Part shown: in pieces, positions 5,664-6,991 of the stretch | Layout: each line of letters starts with the position of its first letter | Position numbering within the stretch: the stretch's first letter is position 1 | Source: Candidatus Aerophobota bacterium | GTDB taxonomy: Bacteria; Aerophobota; Aerophobia; Aerophobales; B3-G15 | DNA length: 6,991 nt | NCBI GenBank assembly: GCA_014859225.1 | Contig: JACUUP010000079.1 | Coordinates: 1-6,991 of the forward strand | Reading direction: 5' to 3' | The notes under the pieces: model-generated | Databases searched by the model: none | What the model was told of the DNA's origin: nothing | Seen by the model: only the letters and a program-made list of their open reading frames with translations | Position numbers and translations under genes: made by a program

Positions 5664-6991
5664 AATTTGAACCAAGAATAGAAAAGGCTATACAAAGTAT
5701 AATTCAAAAGACAAATCTTCCCAGATGGCAGGTAATTTTAGCTCTGGAAGGCTCAGAGGAGTTCAGGAAAAAAATACCTGAAGCTATTTTTACCGAATCC
5801 ATTAAAGATATAGAACGCGACCATCAGGAGTCAATAGAGACTATTATACTAAAAGCAAGATTTGGGCAGGCAGGCTCCATTGTTAGTAAGGTTCAAAAAG
5901 TTCATCACCGTCATCCTACCTGGCTGGAAAAATTAGGGGATATTACAGTTAAGCCGGGAGTGGGACTGCCGCTTGCGGCAGCTATTCTTTATGGTATATT
6001 TCATCTTTTCATAACTATCGCCGGATGGATAACCGATGCTGTTATGACCCCCTTTTTTGAAGGCCCGTATGATAGGTTTGTGCGCTCACTGGTAGAAAAA
6101 TTTTTCCCTACCGGATTCATACATGATATGCTGCTTGGGGCTCCAGGGGCAGGATACCTGGAATCTTTAGGACTTTTGACTACGGGAATTTTTGTTCCTG
6201 TAGGGATAGTTCTTCCGGCAGTTTTAGTTTTTTACGTTATTCTTACTCTCTTAGAGGATGTAGGTTATCTTCCCAGGTTAGCAGTTCTGGTAGATAGTGT
6301 GTTTCATAAGATAGGACTGCACGGCTACTCCATTGTTCCGGTAATTTTAGCTTTTGGCTGCGCTGTTCCTGGTGCTATGGCTTCACGCATACTGGAAACT
6401 AAAAGGCAGAGGTTTATGGTGCTCACTCTTTTAGGTATATCAATTCCCTGTATGGCACAAACCGCAGTGATTTTAAGTATAATTGGGCCTTTTGGTGTTC
6501 GCTGGGTAATTCTTGTGTATGGCATTTTATTTTGTATATTTGTGGGAGCGGGTAGTTTGCTTAATCAGATTTTACCGGGAGAGGTTCCAGAGATAGCTAT
6601 TGAAATTCCACCTTATAGATTGCCCCGTTTTTCCAATCTTCTTATGAAGACGGGAATCAGATTAGAGCGTTTCCTTTTAGATGCTGTGCCCTGGGTATTT
6701 GTGGGTATAACCATTGTCAATGTTCTTTACATTTTACGCATTACCCATATTTTTTCAGAAGCTTTATCCCCTCTATTGGGTGTTTGGTTAGGCCTCCCGG
6801 GGGAGGCAATTTACCCTCTGGTAATAGGTTTTTTGCGTAAAGATGTGGCTACGGGAATTATTGCTCCTCTTTTAAATCGTGGTTTGATAGACCTTTATCA
6901 GGCTGTAGTTGTAGTGGTCATTCTGGCGGTATATTTTCCCTGTGCCGCTACTTTTGCTGTTTTTTTAAAAGAGTTGGGGATAAAAGATACG
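5654..6991 (+). CDS. feoB: FeoB membrane domain, Fe(II) transporter (3' end outside window)
   Basis: An uninterrupted frame of 446 codons runs off the right edge. Residues 1-60 form the helical linker that normally joins the G domain to the membrane part (KAIQSIIQKTNLPRWQVILALEGSEEF). Membrane segments follow, with the gate signature VLPAVLVFYVILTLLEDVGYLPRLAVLVD (two Gate motifs, first near 187-215), IGLHGYSIVPVILAFGCAVP (220-239; usual GCNVP, Cys236 kept), IPCMAQTAV (264-272), GFLRKDVATG (392-401) and FPCAATFAVFLKELG (428-442). It forms the ferrous iron channel in the inner membrane. The ATG at 5654 has only a weak purine-rich site, so translation probably depends on the upstream frame, whose stop is seven bases further on. 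In-frame TGA at 5636-5638 closes the frame upstream. The closing residues after 442 are near the expected C-terminus, so little is likely missing. Confidence 0.9.
   Translation, partial: MQIEFEPRIEKAIQSIIQKTNLPRWQVILALEGSEEFRKKIPEAIFTESIKDIERDHQESIETIILKARFGQAGSIVSKVQKVHHRHPTWLEKLGDITVKPGVGLPLAAAILYGIFHLFITIAGWITDAVMTPFFEGPYDRFVRSLVEKFFPTGFIHDMLLGAPGAGYLESLGLLTTGIFVPVGIVLPAVLVFYVILTLLEDVGYLPRLAVLVDSVFHKIGLHGYSIVPVILAFGCAVPGAMASRILETKRQRFMVLTLLGISIPCMAQTAVILSIIGPFGVRWVILVYGILFCIFVGAGSLLNQILPGEVPEIAIEIPPYRLPRFSNLLMKTGIRLERFLLDAVPWVFVGITIVNVLYILRITHIFSEALSPLLGVWLGLPGEAIYPLVIGFLRKDVATGIIAPLLNRGLIDLYQAVVVVVILAVYFPCAATFAVFLKELGIKDT

Overview
This window is bacterial. It looks like an anaerobic, probably heterotrophic and possibly thermophilic organism: a sugar-uptake binding protein and a xylulokinase sit on the same stretch as a ferrous iron (Feo) uptake operon, and the right-hand genes are AT-rich with many ATA and AGA/AGG codons. 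No rRNA, tRNA or taxonomic marker gene is present, so placement to phylum is not possible from the window alone. No CRISPR array, insertion sequence, phage gene or origin was seen.

Layout. (1) Bases 1-1335 (+): the 3' part of a secreted family-1 ABC-transporter solute-binding protein, entering from the left edge and closed by a strong intrinsic terminator at 1351-1389. (2) 1448-2971 (+): a full-length FGGY-family xylulokinase (xylB), with no clear promoter or Shine-Dalgarno site of its own. (3) 2972-3189: non-coding DNA with two hairpins behind xylB and a good sigma70-type promoter at 3139-3167. (4) 3190-3520 (+): a probable 34-codon leader-like ORF, then a 71-aa DUF2007 protein whose ribosome site overlaps the stop codon of the small ORF. 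(5) 3534-3572: a bidirectional terminator between convergent genes. (6) 3565-4755 (-): a 12-helix MFS transporter resembling the fosmidomycin-resistance (Fsr) subgroup. (7) 4756-4924: a divergent control region with two back-to-back promoters and, on the feo side, a perfect 20-bp palindrome plus a second weaker copy resembling DtxR/IdeR-family operators. (8) 4925-6991 (+): feoA, then FeoB as two overlapping frames. The GTPase domain is at 5157-5663. The membrane domain runs from 5654 off the right edge; it is open for 446 codons and is easy to miss because its stop lies outside the window.

How the genes work together. The left part is sugar catabolism: an exported binding protein feeds an ABC importer whose permease and ATPase genes are not here, and xylulokinase makes D-xylulose 5-phosphate for the pentose phosphate pathway. 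The right part is iron acquisition: FeoA, the FeoB GTPase and the FeoB membrane pore are translated from overlapping frames, under a promoter whose -10 box is fused to a likely metal-dependent repressor site. The MFS and DUF2007 genes have no clear link to either pathway.

The points most worth a second look are the FeoB split at an A6 tract, where one extra A would restore a single continuous FeoB, and the palindromic operator pair. I did not find a convincing wholly new system; most of the window is ordinary metabolism and transport.
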